In this document: piece after piece, positions 32,814 through 45,629 of the stretch
How the letters are laid out: the number at the start of each line of letters is the position of its first letter
Numbering within the stretch: the stretch's first letter is position 1
DNA from: Antedon bifida
Lineage: Eukaryota; Echinodermata; Crinoidea; Comatulida; Antedonidae
Assembly: GCA_963402885.1 (NCBI GenBank)
Contig: OY727097.1
Coordinates: 10,726,001-10,790,000, forward strand
DNA length: 64,000 nt
Direction of reading: 5' to 3'
Notes under the pieces: generated by a model
The model's database searches: none
What the model was told of the DNA's origin: nothing
The model's input: only the letters and a program-made list of their open reading frames with translations
Translations under genes and position numbers: made by a program

Positions 32814-34020
32814 CAGTTCTTCAAAAAAGATGAGTAAATATAATCAATATCGAATATTTATAACATTCTGTTTCTACTACTTCCATCTTCTTTCTACACA
32901 ATAACATACTTAGGTCTATATATTATTAGATAGTATGCTCGCCTCGCTCGCGTACCATCTAGGGGTCCCCACAGATGGCTCTCGAATACAATAGAACCCA
33001 TGGGGATATTATTGGGACACAAAAACGGAAGTGTCCCTTTAATTGGGGTATTCGAAAATAAAGACAAAATAACGAATACTGGATACCATAAAGAACAATT
33101 CATTGATGTGGACGAAACTTGGAGAAATTGAGGAGAAATGGAAATTTAACTACGGGGATTGGGCGGCACGGGGTGGTGGTGATAGAACCGCAGTAATAAA
33201 GTTAATTGTATTTATACAGTAATAAGAACCACACTAAATAAATACAGTAAGACATTCAACGATCGAAACATGTTTATGTTATGTTGTGTTCCGTTATGTT
33301 TTCACTATTAACAGCCATTGGAGTGGAGCTGTATCATGGAGGTTGGTGTTTGCCTTCCAACCCCAAGATAAAGTTTATTTTGTATTCTTGTTAGTGTAAT
33401 CATGTACACATCAGTAGACCTTATAATTCGCTGGTTGAATGGTGACCGAAAACGTGAAAAAATCTCGTAAGGGCTCGCTTTTCATAATCGATCATCTCTC
33501 GTAAGCGACCACCGCTCTTAACATCACACTTCTCGTAAGTGACCACCTTTTTTAAGGGACCACAATCTCTCTCTCTCTCTTTCTTAAGGGGCCACTTATC
33601 ATAAATCGACTACCTCCAGTAGCGACCACCTCTCGTAAATGACCAATTCTATTAAACGACCACCTCTCGTAAGTGATCACCTACTCTCATAAGGAACCGC
33701 TTCTCATAATCGATAACCTCTCGTAAGCGACCACCTCTCTTAACGACCACACCTCTCGTAAGTGATCACCTTTTTTAAGAGGCCACAACCTCTGTGGTCT
33801 CAAATACTTAGTGTCTGGGCCCCCTATTTAAAAATCCAGGATCCGCACCTGTTTTAATATAGAGTGCATATTTTTTAGAGATTTGGAAAGAAATCAAACA
33901 ATATTTGATCTTTTTTTGTTTAGAATTCACTACATTAAGAGAAAATGAATATCATCAATATCAGCAAAAAGAAAATGGAATGTTCTATATGAATGTGTAT
34001 TAGAGAATTTATTATTATAT
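32768..34020. other. Noncoding upstream region of gene 2
   Basis: Counterpart of 194-1,490, with (AAT)n at 32,778-32,812 and the CTCGTAAG minisatellite at 33,466-33,788. It should include the first exon and promoter of gene 2; neither is identifiable. Confidence 0.6.
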
Positions 34021-34346
34021 ATAAATCCAAAGGCAAATTACTGAAAAAATGACAATGCTGTGGGTATCAGTGGCTGGATCTCAATGGAGATACAAAAAAA
34101 AAGCGAAAAGCTAAATCAAAACGATAAAGTAAACAGCCAGAAAAGTTAGCAGAGCTTTCGGGCAACACTAGCCCTTCATCAGTGCAAGATATATATATAT
34201 ATAAGGCAAATTACTGAAAAAATGACAATGCTGTGGGTATCAGTGGCTGGATCTCAATGGAGATACAAAAAAAAAGCGAAAAGCTAAATCAAAACGATAA
34301 GTAAAACAGCCAGAAAAGTTATCAGAGCTTCCGGGCAACACTAGCC
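34021..34346 (-). repeat. Two 170-bp repeats in tandem (minus), second cut by L1
   Basis: Copies at 34,021-34,188 and 34,203-34,346 are separated by (TA)n. The first keeps the CTGATGA/GAAA core. The second is interrupted at CTAGCC and resumes at 34,963 after the L1 fragment. Confidence 0.85.
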
Positions 34347-34962
34347 ATATTGACTTGATTGAAAAACCTTTTCTCAAATTTACACCCCTGTACAAATGAC
34401 ACTAAGCTAAAAAATGTTCAATTTAAATTTATTCATCGTATAATTTATACAAATACAATGCTCTTTAAGATGTCAAAGGTCGATTCACCAATGTGTTTTT
34501 TTTGCAAGGAGAAGCAGGAAACACTGCTACATATGTCCTTTGAATGTGATCTAGTAAAGAAAATTTGGGAAAATGTAAAACAATATATGTATCGAAATAT
34601 CAACAATAACTTATATATCACCAAAGAAAGTATATGTTTTGGTTTTGGAAAAACACACAGTGATGCAAACATTCTAATTTTAATTACAAAGTGGTACATA
34701 TTTAGTTGCAAAATCAAAAAACAATTACTTAATTATAATCACTTATTTCACATTTACCAAAAATACAAGGCAACCATATTATTTACAAAATGATTATTAT
34801 AAAGTGTATTTTTGCGATACGTTATTTTTTTTTCTTTAATTTCATTACTCTCTTATTTTTGAGAGAGTATTATATCGTGTTTCTTTTTATTCGTTTTAAT
34901 AGTTACGTTACCTTTATCAATTAATTTTGTATTATGTATGTGCTAAAATGAAATGAAAAAAA
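34347..34962 (+). mobile_element. L1/Tx1-like LINE 3' fragment (copy B)
   Basis: The open frame at 34,359-34,793 holds the end of ORF2 with MCFFCKEKQETLLHM and MSFECDLVKKIW, a CCHC-type knuckle, then an A-rich tail. The 10-bp target duplication AACACTAGCC is at 34,337-34,346 and 34,963-34,972. It is the same insertion as 6,861-7,430 in copy A, so it predates the block duplication. Confidence 0.88.
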
Positions 34963-35099
34963 AACACTAGCCCTTCATCAGTGCAAGTGAAGGAATTTGG
35001 ATAACGTCATAGTATAAGAGCTGGCAAGTGCTGCCTGGGTGGACAGGAATAAAAGAAATACAACAAAAGGAGGCAGGGTGGAGTCTGAATAAGAGTAGA

Positions 35100-35102
35100 A
35101 AA

Positions 35103-35140
<38 letters not shown>

Positions 35141-35545
35141 TAAAACAAAGTTGCAAACAACTAACTACACTAGATAAAACTATGAATTATTATATGAATT
35201 TATGTAGAAGATAATGTTACATAAGAAGCAAAGCATGATTAAAGTAGAAATATACATTCATAAAGAAAATTATATGTGTATATTAACAATTTATACTTAA
35301 ATTCAATGTGTATAAAATATAATACCATAAGAAAATTATAAATATGTTCGTGTAAAAAGAAGGTGTTAAAGAAACGCTATGAACATGTTTAAAGTATAAT
35401 TGTAATTAATAATTGGTATTAATTAAAATTATAATTGTTTTGTTATGGCTATTTGAGTAATAATAATAATAATAATAGTAATTATAATTATTATTATTAT
35501 ATATTAATGTATGTATAAGTAAAAATTATAAACATCTGTATTAAT
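35100..35545. other. AT-rich noncoding segment of copy B
   Basis: (TA)n at 35,106-35,135, then DNA matching, in reverse, A 6,340-6,700. A (TAA)n/(TTA)n tract at 35,458-35,500. No gene is seen. Confidence 0.6.
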
Positions 35546-37779
35546 CCTAGCTACGAAAATAAGAACATGTGATATGGTCAAAGGCCTAATTGTTCCTGCA
35601 GGCAATGGTATATTTAAAGATATTAAGATTGCACAGCTAGCAGATGACACAGTACTTTTTCTAAAAGATATAAACAGTATAGATAACAGCATAAATATTA
35701 TTGAAAAGTTTGGAGAGGTGTCTGGTTTACAATTAAATAAGAATAAAACAAATGCTTTTTGGCTTGGCAGTTTAAGAGACTGTAAGGACACACATGGTAA
35801 CATTTCTTGGACATCCACACCAATTCGGATATTAGGTATCTATGTTGGACATGATAAGGAATATTGTTATCAAAAGAATTGGAAAGAAAAAGTTGATGCA
35901 TTAGAAAATACCCTAAAAACATGGGAGAAAAGACACCTCACTTTACTATTGTAAAAACATTAGCGCTCTCAAAAATTATATACAATTCCAGCATTTTGCT
36001 AGTACCAGAAAAAGTAATAAAAGAGGTGGACAAATTAATTTTAAAATTCATTTGGGAAACTAAGAAAGAAAAAATAAAAAGAAAAACCATGTGTGCAAAT
36101 TACAGTCAAGGTGGTCTAAAAATGGTACATTTCAGATCTCAGGTTATATCTTTCCAAGTTAAATGGTACAGGAGACTGTATGAAAATGATTACGCCAAAT
36201 GGAAATATTTACCAACATTTTATATGGAAAATATAGGCCCAAAATCATTAACCTCAAATATATCAAAAGTTCCATGTAACATATCCGTACCACCATTTTA
36301 TCTCTCGGTTATTAAATCTATCTCTGTAGCTAATGCTTGCAATAATAGATTAAATAAGAAACCAATAAGCTATGATGATATTATTAATCAATCATTATGG
36401 GGTAATGCATTTATCTGTATTAAAAAGAAGTCGTTATATAACTGTAACTGGATTAGATCAGGGTTCTTAAAAATAAGTGATGTTATAAATAATAATGTGT
36501 TTAAGCCTGCAATAGAGATAAAAAGAGGGTTAAGATGTACACAAAATTGGATCAGTGAATACTCTTGTATATTGAAAGCCATTCCAAAAGAATGGAAATG
36601 TATTCTAAAATCAACATGTGACATTAATCTAAATGATGATATACCCATTAAAAACAATAAGGTCTTAAATATGACGTCTAGACAATTATATAGACTCATA
36701 ATAGATGCTCAATATTTTACTCCAACGGCACAGATTATGTGGGAATCCATATTTGGTAATCTGCCATGGAACAAAATATGGTTAAGAAAGTTTCTGAACT
36801 TAAAGAAAAAAAACTGGCACATTTTAATTTTAAATTGTTGCACAGAATATTGCCAACAAATGAAAGATTACATAAGTGGAGCCTTGTAAATTCTCCAAAT
36901 TGTCACACATGCAATGTTATTGAGAATGATGAACATATGTTAGCAGAGTGTATAACAGTAAATTGTCTATGGAGAGAGATAAACAGAATAACTAGAGAAG
37001 TAAGCATACATATTCCTGTTTTTTCTTTCAAAAGGCTTTTATTTGAAACTGACAACAATTACGTAAATAAATTATACACTTTAGGAGCATTCTGTATTTA
37101 TAAAGTAAAGATAATAAGTTTAATGGAAAAAGAAAAAAAAAATCAATCTCCTACAATTGTTTAAATCTGAAAAAGAGATAAGAAATATGTAAATCTGCAG
37201 GTAGGCCTATACATGTGTATGTTCAATCAGATTACATGTAAGAGAAAATGTTAATGAGATTCAATGAATTATCTATTATATTTTTTTGTTTGTTTGTTTG
37301 TTTTTTTTTGCTTATATATTGTATGTTTTGTAAATATGTCTTAAAACTGGATGATTTGAAAAAAAAAAAAAAAGACAAAATGTAAGAAGCGTTTTATGGA
37401 TTGATGATAAAAAAACAATGATGAAGGATGAGAAGGTTTATGTATAAGTTGTGAAATGTGTATTGTGATCAAAGCTTTTATGTATGTACAGTATATATAT
37501 ATTCCTAATGCATGTGAAATTTAAAATGACAAAATTGTGGAAAAAAAAAATATGTCTAAGTTTATAAATAGATTATTAAACATAAATTCGGTTAAATGAT
37601 AATGTATGTGTAAACATAAGAATATATTGAAATATATTAAAAGAAAAAAAAGTAAAAAAAAAAAGATATACATATAATAATATGTATAGTGTATTTAAAT
37701 GAAAATGAAAACTATATGTAAAGAGAACATTATATATGGAAATAAAAGTGGGATGAACCCACATAAGATAAAAAAAAAA
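35546..37779 (+). mobile_element. 5'-truncated L1/Tx1-like LINE, B-specific
   Basis: It starts inside the reverse transcriptase with the catalytic LADDTVLFL and continues with LQLNKNKTNAFWLGS, TWEKRHLTLL, IVKTLALSKIIYNSSIL and the C-terminal CHTCNVIENDEHMLAEC knuckle. Two frame changes are apparent, near 35,945 and near 36,800 at an A-run. The 3' UTR (37,165-37,768) ends in poly-A. A perfect 16-bp target duplication AAACATCTGTATTAAT is at 35,530-35,545 and 37,780-37,795. Copy A has the empty site (about 8,555-8,570), so the insertion is younger than the block duplication. Confidence 0.95.
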
Positions 37780-37795
37780 AAACATCTGTATTAAT

Positions 37796-40208
37796 TGAGT
37801 AGAGTAGAGAAACAAATATTAATGAAAATTTTGCATATAAAGATAAATATTATTTACAAAAATATGCATTTTTATAAGAAATAAAAGAGAGAAAGAAATT
37901 AAGATTATGGATGCCGTCTTGTTCCCCCATAAGTACGTTCACATTCTAATTGAAAATTCATCATGCAACTGGTTTAATTCCTTAGGCTAAAAATTCATTT
38001 ATGAATTGAAAATGACGCACAGTTTTTGTTTGAACTACAACTAAACTTCGACGTAAGGTTAATTGTGCTATGTTACATTATTAGTTTTCTTATATTCAAA
38101 AGTATTTTCCATGACTTGTCTTTTGTAAAATACAACAATAGAGCATTTTCAACAAATAGTAGGCTTACTAAACAAACAGGCGATGAGAGAACGCCACTAC
38201 GAATAATACTGTGTCTTAAAGTAGAGTTGATCACGCCATAACGTTGATGTTATTGTTGTTCGATTTATAAAGCACTTATACAATCGAAAAATTTGTCCCA
38301 AACCGCTGCGAGAAAAGACAGAAAGAAATTACACAGAAAAAAGATAGGTTTTTAAGAGTGTTTTGAAAACTATGATAGAGGATGCATTTTTAATAGTTTT
38401 TTATAATAATAATCAAATTTTATTTTCCTAAAGTCATTGGCAACCGGCCATACCCATAATACTATTTAAAATGGATAACTGACATGATGAATATTTGGCA
38501 AACCCAACATTTTATTTGAGCGAGCAGCTCCTGAAATTGAAAAGCAAAACCGTGAAGACAAAATTATGAAGAAAAAGTGTAGTGGATTTTCATTTACACA
38601 TCCACATGCACATATTATAGGCCAGACTTTTAACCATACGTATGCCATACAGTATAGTTATTGTAAAACTGTGAAATATCGTCTGATTTTAGTGTATTTC
38701 GTTTATTCTCAAAATACGAAAATCCAAATATATTATAATTTTCGAAGGAAATGTTGTTTGAGTCAATGTTATTACTTTAATAGTGGTATAGATTTGTTTT
38801 CATTCAGAGACAACAGAATCTACAAAATAGTAATAATATCCTTGCGCTGTACACAAACACGATCAAATGATGCATTAGTCCCACACTATACTTTGTTCTA
38901 CAGATTGGTATTACGATTTCTAACACGAAGTTAATTCATACACTACAGTAATATAATAATAAATCATTTGCTTTATAAATAACATTGTGTAAGAATTAGG
39001 ATTGTGGGTATAGGCCTAGTTTGATAAGCATACCAATGTCCAAGGACAAACTCTAGGCCCACCTAGGGCCTAGCTAGGCCAAGCCTAGCCTAGAAGGTAG
39101 GCATAGGCCTAAATTAAAGCAGAAGAAGCAGATAATTTTTCATTATGTTTAGGTAGAGTAAGCCTCTAGGCCTTATTTACAAACAAGTGAAAAAGTACAT
39201 ATGTATCTCTATAATATGGTTTGAAAGTAAACAACAATCATGGTAGGCCTAGCCTAGACCGGTTTTGGGAATAAACTACTCTCCTTGTGTACTCACATTT
39301 TAGGCATAACTAAGGTCTACCCTAGGTAGGCCTAGCCTTTATTTAGGGCCTGGCCTACTAGGCCTAGTTTATAAGGCCTATCAGCCTAATATTAAACCTT
39401 ACGAACTAATATCCATAAAGAAAACAACACTTAACACTTACTTTAGATTAATTTTGGTAAGGTTTATTACGAAATAAACCATTAGTAAACCAAGTATTCA
39501 TTTAAAAACTAGGAGATAACTTTCGTTGAGTTTTTTTTTTATTTTTTCCGATTTTGGGTCAGGCTAAGCCAGACATACAAGACAAACGTGATGTGCCTAC
39601 TCGTCATTCAATGACTCATCATTAATAATGTACATTACAATATAATACTCACATAGCTATATTGAATTCTTGTACAATACACCGGCGCCATTGCAAAGTT
39701 ACGTAAAGACTGTAGAAATAAATATTAGATATTTACGAAAATACAGACAACTCATCAACAAAATCAACGAATATAGGCCCCTATACGTTACCTATTTTGT
39801 ATCATAGTATTATAACAATAAACTGTTACCTCTAAAACCAAAAATACAGTGGGCTACCTTTGTCTATCTTGATCTTGGTGTGTATTAACCATACGTCATA
39901 AGACGTTTCGTCAGTCGGAAAATTATTCACTATGTTTGGCTTTATTGACTTTGTGTAGTCATGTCTTTCAAATAAATTATACGGAGGCATGTTAGTGCCA
40001 TATTCGTCAACACATTCTTCATACTATATAATATTTTGTTAACTGTTGCAATTGCCATAATCAGTTATTTTTTTTTAAATTCTAGGATTAAAAACCGTCA
40101 GTACAGTACTGTTTTTATTGTAGTATAGTAATTAATGTAAGGTCCTTGAATAGATTGTGTATTATATTATTGTGTAAATAACAACGCAGAAAAATTACAT
40201 TTATTACA
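37796..40208. other. Noncoding part of copy B
   Basis: Matches A 8,571-10,802. It holds an L2/CR1-type LINE 3' tail in reverse at 38,245-38,400, a TAGGCCTA-rich tract at about 39,010-39,390, and the 122-codon open stretch at 38,566-38,934 that is not conserved in frame. No gene is supported. Confidence 0.6.
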
Positions 40209-40388
40209 GATTAGTAATCTGTTCAAACGAATTAGGAATCCATTCAAACGGATTAGTAATTTGTTTAAACGGATTATAAATGGCACTTGTTGTATATGTT
40301 GCAATTCGTTTGAACGGATTACTAATTCGTTTAAACAGGTTATTAATCCGTTCAAACGAATTACTAATTCGTTACAACGGATTACGTT
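40209..40388. repeat. Palindromic minisatellite, copy B (contracted)
   Basis: Same dyad units as 10,803-11,230, but the first block is only about 70 bp (40,209-40,276). The second block (40,303-40,388) is similar in size to that in A. So the first block has expanded in A or contracted in B since the duplication. Confidence 0.93.
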
Positions 40389-41445
40389 CGAAAAACATAT
40401 ACTTAAAATGGCATTAATGGGCTTTCGTAGTATTCATATGTTGTATTCCTCCATGGTTGTATTGTAATTCAAGATGTATGTCATCTTCACACAGTTCACA
40501 TATTCATAACAACTACAGTGTATTGTTGATAATTGTTACTTTGATTGGCACGGTCCATGTACAGAATGTTTTGCTAGTGCTAAGTGGTTGCTGATAAAAC
40601 AGGATGATTTGATTGGTTGTATTGACATGAACATGTATTTGATATTGGAGATAGTTTAAGATGTAGTTAAGTTTGGTTGGTGATCTTATGGGAGAAATAC
40701 TTCCACTTCCGGTGAAGGTGCCGAGATACCTTAAGTTTGAATAAAAGTTATATATTTGTGTTATATAAATTGGTGTTACATGTCTTGTATGTTGAGTCTA
40801 CAAAGATATAGGAGGTAACATCACAACAAGCTTATTGACTTTGTGTAGTCATGCCTTTCAAATAATTTATACGGAGGCCTGTTAGTGCCATATTCGTCTA
40901 CACAATCTTTATACTATACTATTTTGTTAACTGTTGCAATTGCCATAATCAGTTATTTTTTTTCAAATTCTAGGGCTATAGTTAAAAATTAACATTATTG
41001 ACTCTACATAAAATGTCGATAGTCATTACATTATCACATCTGACTGAGTACAGTAAGACAATGTTTATACTGTAGTATAGTCATTACTGTAGGTCCATGA
41101 ATAGTTATTGTGTAAATAACAACGCAGAGTAATTACATTTACAGATTTGGCATTTTCCAAAAAAAATTCAAAAAATAGTATAAATTGATCTGTCCCTGCA
41201 CTAATTACAATATAAAACGGAACAAATAGTTTAAAAAGCTTTATTCAGATACTACAGTATAATAAATAGTGCATAGAAAAACTAGAATGTGAATAAGAAA
41301 GACATGTTGATAATGTTCGTTCTTCTTTCGTATCAACATGTTGATAAATAGGGACAGTAACACAATTACATTACATATTATTATACTACTGTACTAAAAT
41401 ATACTTGTTTCCCCAATCTCGAAAGGCTTTTCCGAACTTAAAAGG
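40389..41445. other. Noncoding part of copy B
   Basis: Continues the A alignment at 11,230-11,430 and then, after a 190-bp B-only segment, at 14,546-15,320. The B-only segment (40,490-40,670) is probably the ancestral state before the 3.1-kb A insertion. No gene is seen. Confidence 0.55.
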
Positions 41446-41667
41446 TCCAGTGTACTGTCCATGTGGCTCGTGTTAACCCAGTTCATCTAGGGGTTACGCT
41501 AGACGGTGTATTGGTCCATCTCAGCCCATGTCGTTGTGGACAGCAGAAGAACGATCGCCGTTTGGTGGAAACAAATTCGTCTTGTGGAAAATCGACTTTA
41601 GGGAGAAGAAAGTTGTTGTATGTGTCGTCCACACCTGTGCGCAAGTCGTTGCTAAAAACGCGTAGTC
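41446..41667 (+). repeat. SINE-like dispersed repeat, copy B
   Basis: Near-identical to 15,321-15,540. One base lost in the AAGGGG run shifts the short open frame relative to A, which confirms it is not under coding constraint. Confidence 0.65.
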
Positions 41668-41777
41668 TTGTTTGACTTGGTATGTTCTCATTTGCCAATA
41701 CAGATACCATTATTATTAAACATGGATATTCTATTATGAAGTTCAGACGTAATTACATAGTTAAATTTTAAATTAGG

Positions 41778-44700
41778 CTAAGTATTTCTTAAATTACCCT
41801 TTCTCTTCAGTCTTTTCTTTTTACGTTTTTTCTTTACTTTATTATTTAACGAAACATTATACTGCTGTTTAGATAGTAGGACATTGCTTTGTAGATTATT
41901 ACTTTGTTTATATTCATTCAAAGCAGGCCAATGTTCAAGACTTAAATTTTCTTCGGTAATATTGCTTAACGGCTTATGTCCTTTAACTCTAGTTTTATTC
42001 TTTTTATCTTTTTTTATTGATATTTGAAGATTTACACCATGTTGATCTGTTTCCTTTTTCCGATGTTGACTAAACTCTTTTCTTTTGGAGTTAAACTTGT
42101 CCAAAAACGGAGTATGTAAAGTTCCATTTTCCTTCTTAACTTTCTTCGGCCACACAGGATGTCTAAAAGTAATGTTTTTGTAGGTTGACCACCGACGAAA
42201 TATTGCCTTCTCAGTGATGAAGAGATGGCCACCCCGTTGTTTATTTTCACTCTTGTTATAATAGGTACATTCTGATATTGTCTTATCGTAATAATGATAT
42301 GGGACCCGAGTATTCGTAGAACTATAAGATATCAAAATAAATAATAAATATTATTATTAACATTGAGTTTCTAAGCGTGTTTTAAAGCGGTGAAGTGCTT
42401 TAAGGCAGTTTGGGCAACCGCCGTATCCGTATACGTATGGGTAAAATTCGTGTACTACGTCACACATTCTATGTAGCTTGACATCATATACCGTACATGA
42501 TACCGATTTTCGATGCCTTCGACGTGCGGATTGCATTCCACACGTTTATTCGTTGAACATTTATTTGTTAAACGTGGCACAGTATGATTACATTTTTTAC
42601 CAGCAACACTTAAGCATAAATTATTCAAGAAATTCAGAGTTTTGATTTTAAAATGTTCCAAGAAAACGAAAACAAAAAATGTTGGCTAGGCTTACATACC
42701 TTTAGCCTTGTAACGATACGTAAAATGATTTTGTCCAAATGAAAAAAAGCTATAAATTATATATTTATTTATTATTTACGTGTTGTGACACTGATAGGTA
42801 TTCGTATACGTGCGTTTGCCCAAACTCTCTAGCAATAATATTATTGGGTAAGTATGCAGATATCTGTGAATGGATGGAAAGAAAATTGCCCTATTAGGAC
42901 TTTCGTCTTCGAAGCAACACAGCTAATATTGGAACGTAATACATCAACACTATTTACTATAGTTCATAATCTTATTGTGTCAACATTGTTGAATAGTGAT
43001 TAGAAGTATAATGGACAAGTGTTAAAACACTTCTAGATTATGGACTTATCAGTCTCGGTAGTGTGTTACCTGCACAAATCTTCATATGCCATCCCGTATA
43101 CAGTTATACTAGGGCAGAATTCCATAGCATGCACCATTGTATACCACCCGGTTGTCAACATTGTGCTTACTTCTTTTCTGTTAAATTATAATACATATTA
43201 TTATCTATAACATTAATCATTTTGATGGTTGATTGTAAGCAACCTTTGAAATTCAAACGAGATAGGTTTTAGAAATTTTTTTAAAAATAAATAAAGCAGT
43301 AACATGAATACGTATGATCGATAATAGATTATCTTACTACACGATTAATTAGAAATAATTTAAAATAAGCCGATACCACACAACAATAACAACAGGCCTA
43401 TACCGAAAATGCACTGGTAAGACATTACATATAACCTGTTATATTAACCTGCGATTTTAACCCCAATAATAACAATCCCGGTAGTACTGGGCAAATTATT
43501 ACTAAAATCTACCAAAAACATAAAATTATGACGTGGTCATTAGAATTCGATAATATAAGATCTACTGTATATATTAAAACAATTTTTTTCCGATTATGAA
43601 CCACTAACACGGTCCTGAAAACAAAACAAACACACAACACATATACCCACAAACCCCCAAATTCAAAGGAGTTTTTGGAGTTACAGGCCAACACCAATTA
43701 AATTAGTTTTGTTTTTTAGAAGCCTAATGTTTGTATTAAAGTATTGAAGTAAACGTACACATAAAATATGTTATTATGTTACCTTGTATAACCAGTTTGG
43801 TTTTTAAAGAGGTCCTCAGCTAACACCATTCGGTCTGGTAGAGATGAGTATATTGGAACATCTTTGTAAATGTTTGCTAGAAGAAAGGCGTAGCGGTATT
43901 CTTCATTGGTTAGCTTAGGAACCTGTTTGATTATATTCATCCAACTGATAATAATCATTTCTGTCCGTGTTTTTTTGTTTACAAGTACCTCTCGTAGCAC
44001 ACTCCTTTTGCTTAGACCTTTGTTAATGTTCCGATGGCCAACGACTCGTATAGTCGTGCGAGTGCCAACATCATGTTCAAAGCCAACCACAGAGGCTAGA
44101 TTCATTCGTATGACACAGTGGTGTTGATCAATTTCTCTTCCAGCGTTTGATCCTAATAAATGACCAGAGCTTGCCACAACAGCACAGTCATTGCACGTAA
44201 GATGGAGTTTCTTAAGAAATTATTATTTTTAATAAATTATTTATAAAAAGAAAATGCATTTATGTTTTTAATACATTATTTCAGATGAAATAACAAGCAC
44301 AGTAGAACCACTATTAAGAAGACACATTCGGGACACAACAAATTGTCCCCTTAATATGGGTTTTCGTGGGAAACATAGGCCTATATACCAAAATAAACAA
44401 TTTCAGAAATTGAGAAGTTTTTTATTAATAATATAAATGTATATAATTATTTTGTATTTCATTTTGTTTTTGAGTTAAAATAAATAATTATTTTGATTTG
44501 ATTTGATTGAATCAACCAATTGGCACACTCAAACTTGTCCTTGTCCCGTTAATATGGGTGTCCCCTGAGTAGGGAGTTTATTTTAGATTAGATTAGATTG
44601 ATGTATTGCCCCTCGTTTCACATGAAAGTGCCCTTTTAAAGGGTTGCCCGCTAAACAGGGGTGTCCCAAAAGAGGGATTCTACTGTATTTTATTTACTAA

Positions 44701-45044
44701 CGGCATTAATTTTTTCTATGCAATTAAAATGTGAAATTGTGAATGCTTTTAGTTTTCCTTTCCTTCCTTTTTTATAATCTGTAAAAGATTGATATTGTTA
44801 CATAAAACAATAATACCTTGTTGGTTGCCAGGCTAACGTATCCGGGAAATAGACCAACGTCGTCATCATCATCAGCCCTGAATGTGATTGGTTGTCTTGA
44901 TGTTGGATTCAAAACGCCACGTTTTGGTATTGGGGTTGTATTTCTAATTGTTCGTTTGATAGTGGTGTTACCAAATTTGAAGATGAGCACGAAAGTTAAC
45001 ACGCAGGAGTAAATAATTGTCAGCCAGAATGCCTTTGAAATATT
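41778..45044 (-). CDS. ST6GALNAC-like: ST6GalNAc-like sialyltransferase, gene 3 (copy B)
   Basis: Recent duplicate of gene 1. Exons: 44,817-45,044 (TM and stem, with the acidic ADDDDDVG stretch), 43,783-44,210 (sialylmotif L), 43,070-43,177 (sialylmotif S) and 41,778-42,321 (motifs III and VS plus tail). Junctions and phases are as in gene 1. Visible coding differences are few: in motif-L exon one amino-acid change (VSIYSSL to VPIYSSL) and one silent change. The tail is far longer than in gene 1, about 90 residues past HPVWPKK and very Lys/Asn-rich, ending [14 protein letters not shown]. This is because a T-run in the plus strand is 7 long here and 9 in gene 1. The start codon is again in an unseen exon. 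Both predicted enzymes look catalytically intact. Confidence 0.93.
42407..42826. mobile_element. MITE with TTTGGGCAA terminal inverted repeats in gene 3 intron
   Basis: The left end AGTTTGGGCAACCGC...TATACGTAT and the right end ATACGTGCGTTTGCCCAAACT are inverted relatives over roughly 40 bp. The interior is noncoding. Gene 1 has only the left part (16,277-16,474). Confidence 0.75.
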
Positions 45045-45135
45045 CTAGTAGTAAAATAGAGATACAACTTTATTTACGATTTTGTTTGACCTATAACAAC
45101 ATTAACTGTCCCTATATTAGTAATAGTAGTATTAA

Positions 45136-45629
45136 GGGAGGTTTCGCAATCGTACGAATACAATAACGAAAACGGATACGTCACGCACACGTATTCGTTT
45201 TTCGTAAGCCAGTAAAAATCTGTTTCGCATGGCAACGAAATATTGAGGGCGCCGTCCAAAATATGACTGCGGTAAATTTGAGCGAAGCGCAGGTACGTGT
45301 TGCTTGGTGCTTGGCTGCCTAGGCCTAGCGTAACATCAAAGCGAGTGAGGACTTTAAAAACTGCTATTTATCAAAATTGACCTGGCATTTTAGTAAATTA
45401 CTTTAGTAAATTACTTTCAATAAAAGTATAATTATATTAAATCATGAATCATTCCTGAATCAAATGCAAAATGTGCAAAATAGATCAAAAACTATACTCG
45501 TTTTGTAGTTACGAATATGACTGGTGATATTCGTCAACATGAATACGCTTTACGAATATGAAATGGGGATCAGCTCAAAAGTTTCACAAATGTGTGACGT
45601 ATCCGTTTTCGTTATTGTATTACATATGG
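45136..45629. mobile_element. MITE, copy B of 20,071-20,580, right end lost
   Basis: The left terminal repeat AGGGAGGTTTCGCAATCGTA is intact. The right one stops after GACGTATCCGTTTTCGTTAT, and the outer 20-odd bases plus adjacent DNA are missing. Confidence 0.8.
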
